Assembly (NCBI GenBank): GCA_964554665.1
Contig: CAZKPP010000031.1
Coordinates: 1-22,421 of the forward strand
DNA: 22,421 bases
Reading direction: 5' to 3'
From: UBA3263 sp964554665
Lineage (GTDB): Bacteria > Bacteroidota > Bacteroidia > Bacteroidales > Muribaculaceae
Below the pieces are notes generated by a model that ran no database searches, had not been told where the DNA came from, and worked only from the letters and a program-made list of their open reading frames with translations. A program made the translations under genes and the position numbers. Positions within the stretch are counted from its first letter, which is position 1, and each line of letters begins with the position of its first letter. Positions 1 to 7,364 of the stretch are shown one piece after another.

Positions 1-52
1 GCATTTTTTATTATGGTGGTTGCAAGCAGACAAATTTGTCCACCTTGTCTTC

Positions 53-613
53 TTAATTATCAGAAGTAGTACCCGAAGGGATTTCGTAGGTCGGAATATC
101 GCGGAGCTCCAAGTCGAAACAGAGCGTTGAATAAGGCGGGATTTTTTCGTTGGAAGTGCTGGCGCCGTATCCGCTTTCGTAGGGCACGATAATCTGCACC
201 TTGTCGCCTACGTGCATCTGCTCCAGCGCAATAATCCAGCCGTCAATCAGGCCCTGAGGCTTCATGGTCACAATACTGTCGGTCTGGGTATAGCTTGAGT
301 CGAAAGGCTCGCCGTTGTAGAGAGTGCCGCGATATTTTACCGTTACGGTAGAGTTATAATAGGGCACAAGATTGCCGGAGGTCAGAGTAGTGTCGTTGAG
401 CCAGCGCATTAGAATCTGAGCCTCGCGGTTCCACTCCGGAACTACGCGCGAATACTTGCCGCTGACAAGCTGTTCGTGAAACCAGCTGTCGTTGGTTTCG
501 CGCCAATCTTTATATTTGTCCCACACCTTTTCCTCGTCTGTTTTCTTACACGAAGCAAGCGAAAGCACAACGGCTGCAAAGGTTGCCAAACGTAGAATTA
601 CCCGCCGATTCAT
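53..613 (-). CDS. FKBP-type peptidyl-prolyl cis-trans isomerase, lipoprotein
   Basis: This 186-residue protein starts with a lipoprotein signal: a basic N-terminus, a hydrophobic stretch and a lipobox LASC with the lipidated cysteine at residue 22. It is therefore expected to be membrane-anchored and to act outside the cytoplasm. Residues about 88-173 form one FKBP domain, recognisable from VKYRGTLYNGEPFDSS, the GLIDGW segment, MHVGDKVQIIVP, the YGAS turn and the closing LCFDLEL strand. FKBPs catalyse proline cis-trans isomerisation and assist folding. The linker (24-87) is polar and shows no second domain. It is the last gene of the glyS-lemA-FKBP run, and its ATG shares one base with the lemA stop (TGATG), which suggests translational coupling. 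Family assignment is firm; the client protein is unknown. Confidence 0.92.
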   Translation of the reverse strand: MNRRVILRLATFAAVVLSLASCKKTDEEKVWDKYKDWRETNDSWFHEQLVSGKYSRVVPEWNREAQILMRWLNDTTLTSGNLVPYYNSTVTVKYRGTLYNGEPFDSSYTQTDSIVTMKPQGLIDGWIIALEQMHVGDKVQIIVPYESGYGASTSNEKIPPYSTLCFDLELRDIPTYEIPSGTTSDN

Positions 614-1206
614 CAGAAACTAACTTTAGGTGCTTGCTCAGCGCCTTCGGCTGAAGTGAAATAAGGTTTCTTCTGGAAACCGAAAAATCCGGCAAAGATA
701 TTGTTGGGGAAGAGCGAAACCTGAGTGTTGAACTCACGGGCCACTTCGTTATAGTCGCGACGGGCAACCTGAATGCGGTTTTCCGTGCCGGCCAGTTCAT
801 CCTGGAAACGCATGAAGTTTTCATTGGCCTTCAGTTCGGGATAGGCCTCGGAAACTGCCAGCAGCGACTTCAGTGCGCCGCTCAGCTGATTCTGAGCCTG
901 CTGGAACTTTGCGAGCGTCTGCTCGTTGAGGTCGTCGATGCTGATTGTCATCGAGCCGGCCTTGGCGCGAGCGTCGGTAACAGCCTCAAAGGTCGAAGCC
1001 TCATGCTGGGCATAACCCTTAACGGTTGCTTCGAGGTTGGGAATAAGGTCGGCGCGGCGCTGATATTGAGTTTCAACGTTGCTCCAAGAACTTTCAACCT
1101 CTTGCTGCAAGGTTGTCAGCTTGTTATATTTGCTGCAGCCTACGCCACAGAACAAAACCACTGCGGCAAGTAGAGCCAGCAGAACAATGGTTACGATTTT
1201 TTTCAT
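613..1206 (-). CDS. lemA: LemA family protein
   Basis: The protein has 197 residues. An N-terminal hydrophobic helix (about 4-24) is followed by a long, mostly helical region beginning NKLTTLQQEVESSWSNVE. The family hallmarks QYQRRADLIPNL (about 47-58) and VKGYAQHE (about 62-69) are clear. LemA proteins carry an N-terminal membrane segment and an antiparallel helical bundle; their molecular role is poorly defined. A cysteine sits at the end of the hydrophobic segment (GVGC), but position -3 is Gly, so a lipobox is doubtful and a simple membrane anchor is preferred. The gene lies 2 nt after glyS and overlaps the FKBP start by one base, so all three are likely one transcript. Confidence 0.93.
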   Translation of the reverse strand: MKKIVTIVLLALLAAVVLFCGVGCSKYNKLTTLQQEVESSWSNVETQYQRRADLIPNLEATVKGYAQHEASTFEAVTDARAKAGSMTISIDDLNEQTLAKFQQAQNQLSGALKSLLAVSEAYPELKANENFMRFQDELAGTENRIQVARRDYNEVAREFNTQVSLFPNNIFAGFFGFQKKPYFTSAEGAEQAPKVSF

Positions 1207-1208
1207 GA

Positions 1209-2753
1209 TTATTTCAGTTTGCGAAGCAGGGAATTGATGCTTACACGGTCGTGGATAAGGCGGTGGAGATCATCAACACTCACGCGGGTCTGCTCCATGG
1301 AGTCGCGTTCGCGCAGGGTAACGGTGTTATCTTCAAGAGTCTGGTGGTCAACGGTGATACAGAAAGGAGTGCCGATTGCATCCTGACGACGATAGCGTTT
1401 GCCAATCGAGTCCTTTTCGTCGTAGTGGGTCGAGAAATCGAACTTCAGCTCGCCAACGATTTCGCGGGCCTTTTCAGGCAGACCGTCTTTCTTAACCAGA
1501 GGCATAACGGCGCATTTAACGGGTGCTAACGGAGCGGGAAGGTGGAGAACCACGCGCTTGTCGCCGCCCTCAAGCTGCTGCTCTTCGTATGACGAGCAGA
1601 GAACGCTCAGGAACATGCGGTCAACGCCAATCGAGGTTTCGATAACGTAGGGAGTATAGCTTTCGTTGAGTTCAGGATCGAAATACTTAATGTTTTTACC
1701 CGAGAACTTTTCGTGTTGCGAAAGGTCGAAGTTGGTGCGCGAGTGAATACCTTCCACTTCCTTGAAACCGAACGGCATGAGGAACTCAATGTCGGTAGCG
1801 GCGTTGGCGTAGTGGGCCAGCTTTTCGTGGTCGTGATAGCGATACTTTTCGTCGCCCAGGCCGAGAGCCTTGTGCCATTTCAGGCGAAATTCCTTCCAGT
1901 TCTGGAACCATTTGAGTTCCTCGCCGGGGCGAACAAAGAACTGCATTTCCATCTGCTCGAACTCGCGCATACGGAAAATAAACTGGCGGGCAACGATTTC
2001 GTTACGGAAGGCCTTACCAATCTGAGCTATACCGAACGGAATGCGCATGCGGCCGGTCTTCTGAACGTTGAGGAAGTTAACAAAGATGCCCTGGGCGGTT
2101 TCCGGACGCAGATAAACGGTCATGGCGCCGTCGGCCGTTGAACCCATTTCAGTTTTGAACATCAGGTTAAACTGGCGAACCTCGGTCCAGTTACGGGTTC
2201 CGGAAATCGGGCAAACGATTTCACGGTCAATAATAATCTGGCGCAATTCGTCGAGGTTATTGTCGTTCATCGCCTTCGAGAAGCGTTCGTGCAGAGCCTC
2301 GCGCTCTTCAACGAGCTTTGCAACGCGCTCATTGGTCTGGCGATAGAGCGCTTCATCGAAGTTTTCGCCGAAGCGCTTGCGGGCTTTGGCAACTTCCTTT
2401 TCAATCTTATCGTCGATTTTGGCAATATCTTCCTCAATCAAAACGTCAGCACGATAGCGTTTTTTGCTGTCGCGGTTGTCAATCAACGGGTCATTGAAGG
2501 CATCAACGTGGCCCGAAGCCTTCCAGATTGTAGGGTGCATGAAGATTGCAGAGTCAATGCCCACAATGTTTTCGTGGAGCAGAGTCATTGCATCCCACCA
2601 ATAGCGTTTGATGTTATTTTTGAGTTCTACGCCATTTTGGCCGTAGTCGTAAACAGCTGAAAGGCCGTCATATATATCGCTTGAGGGAAATACGAAACCA
2701 TATTCCTTAGCGTGAGAAACGATCTTTTTGAAAACGTCGTCTTGTTGTGCCAT
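1209..2753 (-). CDS. glyS: Glycyl-tRNA synthetase, dimeric (alpha2) class II type
   Basis: This cytoplasmic enzyme charges tRNA-Gly with glycine. Its 514 residues fit the single-chain alpha2 form rather than the separate GlyQ/GlyS chains. It opens with VFKKIVSHAKEYGFVFPSS and DYGQNGVELKNN, typical of this form. Class II motif 2 is seen in GKAFRNE followed by FIFRMREFEQMEMQFF, and motif 3 as ETSIGVDRMFLS. The C-terminal anticodon-binding domain begins near LPAPLAPVKCAVMPL and includes DSIGKRYRRQDAIGTPFCITVD. The ATG at 2753 gives the expected N-terminus and lies about 30 nt after the start site predicted from a Bacteroidetes promoter at 2790-2821. It heads the operon with lemA and the FKBP gene. 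Confidence 0.97.
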   Translation of the reverse strand: MAQQDDVFKKIVSHAKEYGFVFPSSDIYDGLSAVYDYGQNGVELKNNIKRYWWDAMTLLHENIVGIDSAIFMHPTIWKASGHVDAFNDPLIDNRDSKKRYRADVLIEEDIAKIDDKIEKEVAKARKRFGENFDEALYRQTNERVAKLVEEREALHERFSKAMNDNNLDELRQIIIDREIVCPISGTRNWTEVRQFNLMFKTEMGSTADGAMTVYLRPETAQGIFVNFLNVQKTGRMRIPFGIAQIGKAFRNEIVARQFIFRMREFEQMEMQFFVRPGEELKWFQNWKEFRLKWHKALGLGDEKYRYHDHEKLAHYANAATDIEFLMPFGFKEVEGIHSRTNFDLSQHEKFSGKNIKYFDPELNESYTPYVIETSIGVDRMFLSVLCSSYEEQQLEGGDKRVVLHLPAPLAPVKCAVMPLVKKDGLPEKAREIVGELKFDFSTHYDEKDSIGKRYRRQDAIGTPFCITVDHQTLEDNTVTLRERDSMEQTRVSVDDLHRLIHDRVSINSLLRKLK

Positions 2754-2789
2754 AATGTAATAATTTGTTGTCAGTTACTTTTTGAACTG

Positions 2790-2821
2790 CAAATTTACGA
2801 AAACTTCCCCAAACCGACAAA
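2790..2821 (-). promoter_or_regulatory. Predicted promoter of the glyS operon
   Basis: On the minus strand a TAAATTTG -7 box (2797-2790) is preceded, after a 20-bp spacer, by TTTG (2821-2818). This matches the Bacteroidetes primary sigma consensus TTTG/TAnnTTTG. The predicted transcript start, near 2782, is about 30 nt before the glyS ATG. The promoter begins 22 bp after the higA stop, so glyS need not depend on read-through from higBA. Confidence 0.65.
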
Positions 2822-2843
2822 TTTATTTTCACCCCGGCCCACC

Positions 2844-3212
2844 TCACCCTACGCCAAGCACAATAGCGGGCGATATGTTCAGTTTTTGGCTCAACAGGCG
2901 GCCTATGCGTAGTGTCGGCTCAGCCTTACCGGACAAATAATCGCAAACCCGCGAGGGGCTCACACCGATAAGTTTAGCTAAAGCGGCTTGAGTCAGGCCC
3001 ATTTCATACATCCGCAACTTGATTACGTCAATCAGCGAAGGGGCACCAATATTATAATGCGCCTCTTCGTAATCAGCAACAAGATTTCCGAGCAAGTTAA
3101 GCTCAACCATTTCAGGATCTGATAACGGTGTATCTTCAGGCAGTTTCAACATCAGTTCTTCAACACGCTTCAGCGCGCCGCGATACTGGACCTCATCTTC
3201 AATTATTACCAT
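2844..3212 (-). CDS. higA: HigA-type antitoxin with HTH DNA-binding domain
   Basis: This 122-residue protein has a helical N-terminal half (1-60, EDEVQYRGALKRVEELM and similar). A C-terminal XRE-type helix-turn-helix follows at about 64-118, with the recognition region TQAALAKLIGVSPSRVCDYLSGK. This is the layout of E. coli-type HigA, where the antitoxin binds HigB and represses its own operon through the HTH. The ATG at 3212 lies 3 nt after the toxin stop, so the toxin gene comes first, as is usual for higBA. The inverted repeat at 3549-3577 is a plausible binding site. Family confidence is high; the activity of this pair is untested. Confidence 0.88.
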   Translation of the reverse strand: MVIIEDEVQYRGALKRVEELMLKLPEDTPLSDPEMVELNLLGNLVADYEEAHYNIGAPSLIDVIKLRMYEMGLTQAALAKLIGVSPSRVCDYLSGKAEPTLRIGRLLSQKLNISPAIVLGVG

Positions 3213-3215
3213 AAC

Positions 3216-3512
3216 CTAAATGTCGTTAATGTTTTTTATTTTGTCGTATTCAGCATGAGTGCCTATAAAACGAATCAATACGAATTGAACTGTAAACTTC
3301 ACTACTGCAACCAATCTGAAATCATTACCTTTAATGTTAAACACATAATGTTGATTTCCTACATAGTCAACAGAATTGAAAGTCTTTTTCATATCGGCAA
3401 ACGATTGCCAATGCGCCTTCTTAACATGTTCGGCCCAATCCTGAAGAGCCACCCGTGAAGCAGGATGACTCTCATAATACTCTCGGATTGTGCTCATCGC
3501 TATGATTCTCAT
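3216..3512 (-). CDS. higB: HigB family toxin (mRNA interferase)
   Basis: The product is 98 residues long if it starts at the ATG at 3512. That start gives MRIIAMSTIREYYESHP, which resembles the usual HigB N-terminus. A TTG two codons upstream (3518) is possible but unnecessary. Family motifs are YVFNIKGNDFRLV (about 56-68) and FIGTHAEYDKI (about 82-92), the latter containing the conserved HxEYD block. HigB toxins of this family cleave mRNA on translating ribosomes. The gene precedes higA by 3 nt, and its promoter (3539-3569) predicts a leader of about 20 nt. Both genes look intact. The pair sits between the glyS operon and the pheA operon and is more AT-rich than its neighbours, consistent with acquisition. 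Confidence 0.9.
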   Translation of the reverse strand: MRIIAMSTIREYYESHPASRVALQDWAEHVKKAHWQSFADMKKTFNSVDYVGNQHYVFNIKGNDFRLVAVVKFTVQFVLIRFIGTHAEYDKIKNINDI

Positions 3513-3538
3513 AATCAAGTCGGCAACTTTTGAGATTG

Positions 3539-3569
3539 CAAAATTAAGAATTTTATTTTGAATTTCAAA
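3539..3569 (-). promoter_or_regulatory. Predicted promoter of higBA
   Basis: On the minus strand the -7 box is TAATTTTG (3546-3539) and the -33 box is TTTG (3569-3566), separated by 19 bp. The predicted start, near 3532, is about 20 nt before the higB ATG. The -33 box lies inside the inverted repeat at 3549-3577, so a repressor bound there would block RNA polymerase. Confidence 0.65.
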
Positions 3570-3577
3570 ATAAAATT
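3549..3577. promoter_or_regulatory. Perfect inverted repeat, candidate HigA operator
   Basis: Two 14-bp arms (AATTTTATTTTGAA and its exact complement TTCAAAATAAAATT) flank a single T. The repeat covers the -33 box and most of the spacer of the higBA promoter. It is almost entirely A/T and has no T-run after a GC stem, so it does not look like a terminator. Autorepression by HigA is known for the family; its binding here is inferred from position and symmetry. Confidence 0.6.
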
Positions 3578-3591
3578 AATATTTGCATAGG

Positions 3592-4677
3592 TTAGAGTTT
3601 GAGGTGGGTGTTGGTGCGATACATGGCGAGGAGGATGAGGAAGAGGATGCCGAAATTGCCGAAAGTAAGCCAAACATTATACCATTCCTGGCCGAGATAA
3701 GGCTGCAGACCAAAACTTATAGAGTTAACGATGCTGCGGAAATTCACAACCTCTCCGAGAACGTATGCGGTAATTGCATTGGTACCATAAATCTTAAGCC
3801 ATCCGAGACCGCGGGAATGACCGCGCGCATCTATCCACCAATAAAACAGCGCCATCAACACGAAGCAGATACCACCCGACAGCAGCGTCATCGACGAGGT
3901 CCAAAGGCGTTTGATAATCGGTTCCTCAAGGCCCCAAAGCAAACCGACAACAATCAGGGCAATACCTACGGCAGCCATTTTCAACGCACGCCGGCTGCGC
4001 TGCGCAACCGGAACATTGCGCATCATATCACCGGCAAAAGCGCCGAGCATAACGGTTACCGTGAAAGTCAGCGAACTCCATACCCACGTATAGCTCAAAT
4101 CGCCGCGGAAGTCGCCAAGTAGCAATTCGTCTACCTTAAAGGCAAAGCTGCTGCCGCGATTATAGTCGCCACAAAAATGCATCGGAAGCCAATAAATCAG
4201 CAGCAGGGCAACAGTTGCGAGTATCTGACCGCGACGTCCGAGGTTAAGAACTATCAGCGAAGCAAACAAGTAGCCCACAGCTATAGCTTGCAGGGTATTG
4301 GTGTAGATTCTAATACGTTCGGGATTGAGAGCAAGAAGGTTGCCCTGAACAATCATACCGAACAAAAACAGCAGCAAAAAGCGGCGACCGATACGCATAT
4401 AAACGCTGCGGCGATCCAAAGCGTTGCCGCTGCGAAAACGGCTGAATGCGAAAGGCATGGCGGTGCCGACCATAAACAGGAAGAGCGGCATAACCATATC
4501 CCACATGCGCAGGCCCTCCCATGTTTCATGGTCGAAATGCCAAAGCAGGCGATGAAACCATTCAGCATCGGTTGCACGGCCGATTGACCACAAAACCGGC
4601 TGCACCCAAACAAGCAGAAACAGGTCCAGACCTCGGAGAATATCGAGCGACGCCAGTCGCGACTTCATGTTACTCAT
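3592..4677 (-). CDS. DUF5009 / HGSNAT-like multi-pass membrane acyltransferase
   Basis: This 361-residue integral membrane protein opens with RLASLDILRGLDLFLLVWVQP, the start typical of the DUF5009/NagX/heparan-alpha-glucosaminide N-acetyltransferase group. Next comes HFDHETWEGLRMWDMVMPLFLFMVG, which contains the WxGLxxxDxxxPxFxFxxG pattern of that family. About nine to ten hydrophobic helices run to the C-terminus. Relatives move acetyl groups across a membrane onto amino sugars, but the acceptor of this protein cannot be read from the sequence. The start could be 4677 or the ATG at 4668; neither changes the fold. It lies 13 nt after the aminotransferase gene and is probably cotranscribed with pheA, although no link to aromatic amino acids is evident. 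Confidence 0.78.
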   Translation of the reverse strand: MSNMKSRLASLDILRGLDLFLLVWVQPVLWSIGRATDAEWFHRLLWHFDHETWEGLRMWDMVMPLFLFMVGTAMPFAFSRFRSGNALDRRSVYMRIGRRFLLLFLFGMIVQGNLLALNPERIRIYTNTLQAIAVGYLFASLIVLNLGRRGQILATVALLLIYWLPMHFCGDYNRGSSFAFKVDELLLGDFRGDLSYTWVWSSLTFTVTVMLGAFAGDMMRNVPVAQRSRRALKMAAVGIALIVVGLLWGLEEPIIKRLWTSSMTLLSGGICFVLMALFYWWIDARGHSRGLGWLKIYGTNAITAYVLGEVVNFRSIVNSISFGLQPYLGQEWYNVWLTFGNFGILFLILLAMYRTNTHLKL

Positions 4678-4690
4678 TATTATATTATCT

Positions 4691-5848
4691 TTAGCGAATA
4701 CGTGACAAGGCTTTTTTCAGGGTGTCGACAGTTGCGCAGAGCGATATGCGCACATAACGCTGACCATTGGAGCCGAAAATAAAGCCGGGAGTAATGAATA
4801 CGCGCTTATTATAGAGAATGTCGTCTACGAACTTTTCGGGGTCTGCTACCGAATCGGGAAGCTTGCCCCAAAGAAACATGCCGCGCTGATTGGGGTCGAA
4901 AGTGCATCCCAAGGCAGTCATTATTTCTTCGGCTACCTTGCGCCGAGCGGCATAATGGCTGTTGAGTTCAGCACTCCACTCCGAGCCCTGCTTAAGAGCC
5001 TCGACCGCGGCAAGCATAACGGGCTTGAACTGGCCGGAGTCGACGTTGCTCTTAACCTTCACAATCCACTGAAGGAATGTCGGGTTGGTCGCAACCATGG
5101 CCATACGCCAGCCGGCCATATTATGACTCTTCGACAGTGAGTTCATTTCAATGCAAATTTCGCGTGCTCCATCCGCGGCGAGAATACTAAGCGGCGCAGA
5201 ATCGTTGAGAATCAGCGAATACGGATTATCGTGGGCAATTACAATATTATGTTTGCGACCGAAGTCAACAATGCGCTGGAGCAGCTCTTTAGAAGCCGGA
5301 GCGCCGGTTGGCATGTGAGGATAGTTTACCCACATCAGCTTGATGCGCTCAAGGGGAAGACGCTCAAGGGCATCAAAGTCGGGTTGCCAACCGTTTTCTT
5401 CAGTCAGGTCGTATGGAAATATTTCGGCCTCAACGAGTTTGCTGACAGAAGTATAGGTTGGATAGCCGGGATTCGGCACCAAAACGCCGTCGCCCGGGTT
5501 TAGAAACGCAAGCGAGATATGAAGAATACCCTCCTTGGACCCGATCAGCGGCAACAGCTCGGTTTCGGGGTCGAGGTCTACGCCGTATGTCCTCTTATAC
5601 CAGTCGGCCATTGCGCGCCTGAGTTCCGGAAGCCCCGCAAACGGCTGATAGCTATGAGTGTCCGGACGGTGTGCGGCCTCACACAAAGCCTCAATTGCAG
5701 CCTCGGGTGGCATGCGGTCCGGCCCGCCTATGCCGAGCGAAATAATGTCATAGCCCTGCGCATTCAGTTGCGCAACCTCGCGCAGTTTACCTGCAAAGTA
5801 ATAGGGTTTAACGTTTTGAACGCGATTAGAGGGTTGTATTGCTTTCAT
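4691..5848 (-). CDS. PLP-dependent class I/II aminotransferase, likely aromatic or aspartate type
   Basis: This 385-residue fold-type I enzyme starts at the ATG at 5848 (MKAIQPSNR). An upstream TTG adds only four residues. It resembles the AspC/DapL group: YQPFAGLPELR near 67-77, GSKEGI (103-108), NPGYPTY (126-132), DNPYS (207-211), and SLSKSHNMAGWR with the PLP-binding lysine at K240. RYVRISL (R367) probably binds the substrate carboxylate. The usual NPTG segment reads HMPTG, so the Asn that normally contacts PLP is Met179. The start overlaps the pheA stop by 23 nt. Because PheA makes phenylpyruvate, this enzyme probably carries out the final transamination of phenylalanine and perhaps tyrosine synthesis. 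That role is inferred from context. Confidence 0.88.
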   Translation of the reverse strand: MKAIQPSNRVQNVKPYYFAGKLREVAQLNAQGYDIISLGIGGPDRMPPEAAIEALCEAAHRPDTHSYQPFAGLPELRRAMADWYKRTYGVDLDPETELLPLIGSKEGILHISLAFLNPGDGVLVPNPGYPTYTSVSKLVEAEIFPYDLTEENGWQPDFDALERLPLERIKLMWVNYPHMPTGAPASKELLQRIVDFGRKHNIVIAHDNPYSLILNDSAPLSILAADGAREICIEMNSLSKSHNMAGWRMAMVATNPTFLQWIVKVKSNVDSGQFKPVMLAAVEALKQGSEWSAELNSHYAARRKVAEEIMTALGCTFDPNQRGMFLWGKLPDSVADPEKFVDDILYNKRVFITPGFIFGSNGQRYVRISLCATVDTLKKALSRIR

Positions 5849-6701
5849 TATATTCACCAAGTATTTTAAGGTCGTTAATCAGGGGGCGAACGGCATCGAT
5901 TGCCTGCTGATAGCGTGCATAGCTATCGTATGTAAGGTCGAGATAGAAGCGATATTCCCACTCACGGCCAAGAATCGGCATAGACTGAATTTTCGACAGG
6001 TTGATGTCGTAGAATGTCAATATTGTGAGCACCTTCGACAGAGCGCCGCGGGTGTGGGGAAGAGTGAACACTATCGAGGCCTTGTTGAGCAGTTCGGGTC
6101 GCGGCCTCAGCTCGGAGGCGAGCAGCGGGTCGGCCAACACTAAAAAACGGGTAAAATTGCGCTTATTTGTTTCGATACCCTTTTCGAGAATGTTAAGGCC
6201 ATAGAGGTCGGCGGCAAGTTCGCCGCAAACAGCCGCATGACCCGACAGCTTGTTCGATGAAATTTCCTCGGCAGAACCGGCGGTGTCGAACTTCTCAACC
6301 ATCTTCATTTGCGGATGGCGGCGCAAAAATTGCTCACACTGCATCAGCGCCATGGCGTGGGAATTAACCTCGGTAATGGAGTCGATGGTTTCACCGGGCA
6401 GAGCACACAGCACGTGTGAAATCCTCATTTTATACTCACCGATAATGCTTACGGGACTCTGACGCATCAGCTCGTGGTTGGCAAGCAGCGCGCCGGCAAT
6501 AGTATTCTCAATGGCAACGATGCCGAGCAGCGACGCATCGGCGCTCATTGCATCGAAAAGTTCCGGAAAGGTGTTACACGGCAGGGTCTCGATGGTTTCT
6601 ATGCCTCGTTCGGCAAAAAACTTGCGGGCGGCGGCATCGTGAAAGCAGCCGGCTATGCCCTGAATCGCAACTTTAGGTATGGTTGGAAGTACTCGCTTCA
6701 T
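5826..6701 (-). CDS. pheA: Prephenate dehydratase, monofunctional, with ACT domain
   Basis: The enzyme converts prephenate to phenylpyruvate in phenylalanine synthesis. From the ATG at 6701 it has 291 residues. A TTG at 6716 would lie at or before the predicted transcript start and is rejected. The catalytic region spans about 10-190: VAIQGIAGCFHDAAARKFF, then AIENTIAGAL, then NFTRFLVL with the essential TRF motif at 184-186. A C-terminal ACT domain (about 208-285) contains HTRGALSKVLTIL and KIQSMPILGREWEYRF. There is no chorismate mutase domain. The ACT positions known as GALV and ESRP in classical PheA read GALS and QSMP here. The gene leads the operon with the aminotransferase and the DUF5009 protein. 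Confidence 0.95.
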   Translation of the reverse strand: MKRVLPTIPKVAIQGIAGCFHDAAARKFFAERGIETIETLPCNTFPELFDAMSADASLLGIVAIENTIAGALLANHELMRQSPVSIIGEYKMRISHVLCALPGETIDSITEVNSHAMALMQCEQFLRRHPQMKMVEKFDTAGSAEEISSNKLSGHAAVCGELAADLYGLNILEKGIETNKRNFTRFLVLADPLLASELRPRPELLNKASIVFTLPHTRGALSKVLTILTFYDINLSKIQSMPILGREWEYRFYLDLTYDSYARYQQAIDAVRPLINDLKILGEYNESNTTL

Positions 6702-6720
6702 ATTCTCAATAATCAATGCG

Positions 6721-6751
6721 CAAAAGTAGCGATTTTTTTTGACCTGCGAAA
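6721..6751 (-). promoter_or_regulatory. Predicted promoter of the pheA operon
   Basis: On the minus strand TACTTTTG (6728-6721) matches the -7 consensus TAnnTTTG. The -33 position 19 bp upstream is TTTC (6751-6748), one base off TTTG. The predicted start near 6714 lies about 13 nt before the pheA ATG at 6701, which supports that start codon. The promoter sits immediately after the stop of the exported protein at 6759. Confidence 0.5.
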
Positions 6752-6758
6752 ATTAAAG

Positions 6759-7358
6759 CTAAAGGTAAACCGGCGAAAGCGGGTGTCCGTCGGCTGCGGG
6801 AGCAACTTTCACCGCACCCGACAGGCCTTCGGGCCTCGATTTCTGGGGCTCGATTAGGCGGCGATACATATAGGGAAGCAGCCGGAAGACGTTTACCTTC
6901 AATATGAACTTAAACGGCTGAATGGTCATTGTTGACCCCTCGGAATTCAGTGTAAGGGTAAAACCGCGCGGAATGCTTAATCCGGTGCGGCGCGCAAAGT
7001 CGGTATATAGCCGCGCTTCATATACGCCAGGCTTGGGTGTTGGCTGCAAATGTCCTATAACGGTTCCGGGACGGACGGTGCGCCACGGCGAACGCAACAT
7101 TACCATACGCATGCGCGCGGGTGCGAGCGCAGTTACCGGTTCGGCGCGTTCAATGGCAAACAGCGCTCCGCCATCCGTCATCTGCCATATACCCTCGGCC
7201 GGACAGAGCGGCAGCGATTCAAGCCTGCGCGCAACCGAGTCGGTGCAATCATAACCGCTCAAAACCGTCGACACCCCGGGCAGCTCCTTCAGAAACGCCC
7301 CGGCATGCGCAGCAACAGCCACAAGCATAAACAGAACCGGCAAAAAACACTTTTTCAT
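6759..7358 (-). CDS. Exported protein of unknown function
   Basis: I do not recognise the family of this 199-residue protein. Residues 1-19 form a clear signal peptide ending AHA before GAFLKELPG. There is no lipobox cysteine and no later membrane helix. Three cysteines are visible: one in the signal peptide and two in the mature chain, in the YDCTDS and PLCPAEG segments, which could form a disulfide. The middle (about 55-120) looks like beta strands, with GIWQMTDGGALFAIER and MRMVMLRSPW. The last 40 residues are basic and proline-rich. It is transcribed divergently from the ECF sigma gene and lies directly upstream of pheA, which has its own promoter. Coding is supported by the signal peptide and the codon use shared with neighbours. 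Confidence 0.75.
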   Translation of the reverse strand: MKKCFLPVLFMLVAVAAHAGAFLKELPGVSTVLSGYDCTDSVARRLESLPLCPAEGIWQMTDGGALFAIERAEPVTALAPARMRMVMLRSPWRTVRPGTVIGHLQPTPKPGVYEARLYTDFARRTGLSIPRGFTLTLNSEGSTMTIQPFKFILKVNVFRLLPYMYRRLIEPQKSRPEGLSGAVKVAPAADGHPLSPVYL

Positions 7359-7364
7359 GATGAA

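Noticed and set aside
15..44. GGTGG/CCACC repeat enclosing GACAAATTTGTC after the FKBP gene
   Set aside because: The arms are short and the loop is long, with no clear T-run after it. It may be a weak terminator, but it is too uncertain to annotate.
3513..3518. Upstream TTG start for HigB
   Set aside because: The ATG at 3512 already gives the family N-terminus MRIIAMSTIREYY.
3583..4122. A 179-codon open frame on the plus strand opposite the DUF5009 gene
   Set aside because: The minus-strand product has conserved family motifs and membrane helices; the plus-strand product is low-complexity and charged without motifs.
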